From contig JAITNU010000069.1 of assembly GCA_031290325.1 (NCBI GenBank), positions 1 through 15,644 on the forward strand: a DNA stretch of 15,644 bases, given 5' to 3'. The notes under the pieces are model-generated. The model saw nothing but the letters and a program-made list of their open reading frames with translations, had not been told where the DNA came from and made no database searches. Positions 13,817 through 15,644 of this stretch are shown here, one piece after another. A program made the position numbers and the translations under genes. Source of the stretch: Treponema sp. (GTDB taxonomy: Bacteria > Spirochaetota > Spirochaetia > Treponematales > Breznakiellaceae). How positions within the stretch are numbered: position 1 is the first letter of the stretch; each line of letters begins with the position of its first letter.

Positions 13817-14647
13817 ATGGCGCAGCCTATAAACCCTGAACTCATCCCCTATAAAGAATGGCTCGATTCCCAGGAAAAATCGAAGATAACCGTGGCGAAA
13901 TATCTCAGGGATGTGGATAAATTCCGGCAGTTTTTCAATAAAAGCCTCTCATCACTGACAAAGCAGGATATTATTGCCTATAAAGATTATCTTGCGTCCC
14001 AATACAAGCCGATAAGCGTCAATTCGTACCTGATTTCGCTGAACCGGTTCTTCTCGTTCCTCGATCAGGAGGGACTACGGGTAAAAACCCTGAAAATCCA
14101 GCACAAGACCAGCCTGAATAACGTTTTGACCGAAGATGACTATAACGCGCTGATTAGCACCGCGCGGAAAACAAACAAGCTGCGAATCTACTATATTATC
14201 AGGGTTCTTGCCTCAAGCGGCATTCGGATAGGGGAACTGCAATACATCACCGTTGATATGCTGAAAACCGGTAAGACCCAGGTCTGTGGCAAGAACAAAA
14301 CCCGGGAAATTATCATCCCTAATAAACTCTGCATGGAATTACAGCAATACTGCCAAACCCGTAATATACAGCAGGTCATCTTTCATGGGGAAAAACCCGA
14401 TACCCTCATTGATAAGGCCGCTATATGGCGGGAGCTGAAACAGCTTGCAAAAAGCGCCGGTGTGCCCCTGGAAAAGGTCCATGCCCACAATTTTCGCCAT
14501 TTCTTTGCGAAAACATTCCTTGCCCATTACCACGATATCGTGGATCTGGCGGATATCCTGGGCCATCATTCCATTGAGACCACCAGGATTTATACCCGTA
14601 CCAGCGGCAATGAAAAACAAAACCGGATTAATGCCCTCAATCTCTAA
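13817..14647 (+). CDS. Tyrosine recombinase / integrase (XerC/D-like)
   Basis: A site-specific recombinase of 276 residues (277 if ATG 13814 is used). The N-terminal SAM-like core-binding domain spans about 8-88 (YKEWLDSQEKSKITVAKYLRD, INSYLISLNRFFSFL-like). The catalytic domain spans about 105-275. All active-site residues are visible, numbered from ATG 13814: Arg138 (SSGIRIGEL), the beta-hairpin Lys near 160-162, His225 and Arg228 (HAHNFRHFF), His251 (LGHHSIETT) and the nucleophile Tyr260 (RIYTRTS). It should therefore be active. I prefer ATG 13817 because AAGAGG is then six bases away. It is shorter than XerC/XerD (about 300) and resembles small DNA invertases or element integrases. It lies beside an inverted repeat that covers its own translation start. 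The genuine chromosomal XerC/D role is unlikely from this context. It converges on the HtrA-like gene with a 16-base gap. Confidence 0.9.
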   Translation: MAQPINPELIPYKEWLDSQEKSKITVAKYLRDVDKFRQFFNKSLSSLTKQDIIAYKDYLASQYKPISVNSYLISLNRFFSFLDQEGLRVKTLKIQHKTSLNNVLTEDDYNALISTARKTNKLRIYYIIRVLASSGIRIGELQYITVDMLKTGKTQVCGKNKTREIIIPNKLCMELQQYCQTRNIQQVIFHGEKPDTLIDKAAIWRELKQLAKSAGVPLEKVHAHNFRHFFAKTFLAHYHDIVDLADILGHHSIETTRIYTRTSGNEKQNRINALNL

Positions 14648-14663
14648 GGTCGGGAGGGTTGCT

Positions 14664-15644
14664 CTACTGGCTCAGAACCTCTTCCCGATCCACCAGGGTA
14701 AGTTCCAGCTTGATGGTACTTTCCCCCCGGAGGACTTCTATCCTTACCTTTTCGCCGGGCTTGTTGTCTTCCAGGGCCGAGTAGAGGTCTGCCAGGGTCT
14801 CGGTCTTCATGCCGTCCACGACGGTGATGATGTCCCCGCCCAGGTAGATCACGCTGGAGCCGTAACGCACCGGTTCGCTGCCCTGACGAAGTCCTGCCTT
14901 TTCCGCAAAACCGTTCTGTTTAGTCCGGGAAATCAGCAGCCCGCCGGAGGTCGGCAGTTTTGCGTACCTGACCAGGGCGGGGAAGAGCTGGACCACCGAT
15001 GCGTCAATCCAGCCACGCCGGACCTTTCCGTATTCGATGAGTTCCGCCACGACCCGTTTGGCCGTATTCACCGGCACTGCGAAGCCAATGCCCACAGAAC
15101 CTCCTGAAGGGGAGTAAATCATGGTATTGATGCCGATCATGCGGCCCTTGGTATCCAGGAGAGGGCCTCCTGAATTACCGGGGTTGATGGATGCGTCGGT
15201 TTGGATCATGTCCCGGATGATATGCTGCCGGGCGGTCTGGATGGGCCGTCCCAGGCCGGAAACAATGCCCACCGTCAGGGTCCGTTCCAGGGCAAAGGGG
15301 TTCCCAATCGCCAGCACCTTCTGGCCTACCTTGAGGTTCCCCGATTCCCCGAAGGGCACGATACGGAGTTCCATCCCCTGGGGAGGGCTGAATTTGAGGA
15401 CCGCGATGTCGTTTTCCGGGTCTGTCCCCACCACGGTTCCCTCAAACTGGCTCCCATCTGCCAGATTGATGAACACCTTGTAGGCGTTTTCGATTACGTG
15501 GTTATTGGTTAATACATACCCGCGGGTATCAATGATGGACCCCGACCCGGAGCCGCCTTCCTGGGGTACCGGCTCCAGGAACCAGTTGATAGCCATAGTT
15601 TCGGTGGTGATATTGACCACCGCCACGTTAAGCTGCTCATAGAT
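14664..15644 (-). CDS. HtrA/Deg-family serine protease (partial; 5' end outside the window)
   Basis: The 326 visible C-terminal residues belong to a periplasmic HtrA-type quality-control protease; the N-terminal export signal lies beyond 15644. The chymotrypsin-like catalytic triad is complete: His in TNNHVIENA (codon 15498-15500), Asp in ENDIAVLKF (codon 15408-15410) and Ser in NPGNSGGPLL (codon 15171-15173). One PDZ domain follows, with GLLISRTKQNGFAEKAGLR, YLGGDIITVVDG and PGEKVRIEVLRG. There is a single PDZ domain, as in DegS-like or short HtrA proteins, rather than two as in DegP. The frame is open to the window edge, where it reads IYEQLNVAVVNITTE, the usual start of the protease domain, so the GTG at 15626 is not the true start. 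It ends convergently with the recombinase gene, and no terminator hairpin is visible in the gap. Confidence 0.93.
   Translation of the reverse strand: MYEQLNVAVVNITTETMAINWFLEPVPQEGGSGSGSIIDTRGYVLTNNHVIENAYKVFINLADGSQFEGTVVGTDPENDIAVLKFSPPQGMELRIVPFGESGNLKVGQKVLAIGNPFALERTLTVGIVSGLGRPIQTARQHIIRDMIQTDASINPGNSGGPLLDTKGRMIGINTMIYSPSGGSVGIGFAVPVNTAKRVVAELIEYGKVRRGWIDASVVQLFPALVRYAKLPTSGGLLISRTKQNGFAEKAGLRQGSEPVRYGSSVIYLGGDIITVVDGMKTETLADLYSALEDNKPGEKVRIEVLRGESTIKLELTLVDREEVLSQ

Noticed and set aside
13817..14647. Annotation of the recombinase as chromosomal XerC or XerD
   Set aside because: It is shorter than XerC/D and sits beside an inverted repeat covering its own start. The motifs alone do not separate it from integrases and invertases, so no symbol is given.

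Overview
The window looks like a chromosomal segment of a spirochaete, most likely a Treponema of the termite- or animal-gut type. This is inferred from family content, not from any marker gene: a DctQM-fused TRAP transporter with a Treponema-like binding protein, a caspase/SUMF1 secreted protein, a DUF3782-like nuclease fragment, and a xylose operon in a GC-rich, C-ending codon style. No rRNA, tRNA or CRISPR array was seen.

Layout. Positions 1-3201 form an AT-rich accessory block on the + strand: a secreted adenosine deaminase-family protein followed by two small RhiA-like proteins that are divergent paralogues of each other. At 3201/3202 composition changes sharply, and the first sequence past the junction is a cut-off N-terminal fragment of an FGGY sugar kinase on the - strand. 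Next comes an AraC-family regulator (-), divergent from a xylB-xylA operon (+). Their shared intergenic region holds promoters for both directions, a helically spaced direct repeat and a small palindrome. A strong intrinsic terminator ends xylA, and its T-tract runs directly into a 5'-truncated PD-(D/E)XK (DUF3782-like) gene remnant.

From 7589 to 9610 lies a promoter and a gene for a secreted caspase-like protease carrying a C-terminal SUMF1/C-type-lectin-fold domain. The last 35 residues look like the variable region of a diversity-generating retroelement (DGR) target: positions that are usually Asn in this family are replaced by mixed residues encoded almost only by NNC codons. No reverse transcriptase or template repeat lies in the window.

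Positions 9763-13515 (-) form a likely operon: TRAP substrate-binding protein, fused TRAP permease DctQM, then a PlsC-type acyltransferase. The binding protein has Gly where the family normally has its carboxylate-binding Arg.

At 13532-13864 a complete tyrosine recombinase gene (+) and the TRAP operon (-) face away from each other across a 198-bp AT-rich spacer bounded by a 25-bp inverted repeat (24/25 identical). The similarity continues beyond the repeat: the TRAP leader contains a degraded, inverted copy of the first ~16 codons of the recombinase. This is either a relic of a head-to-head recombinase duplication or an invertible promoter switch; it is the least conventional structure here. 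The window ends inside an HtrA-type serine protease gene (-) that is convergent with the recombinase.
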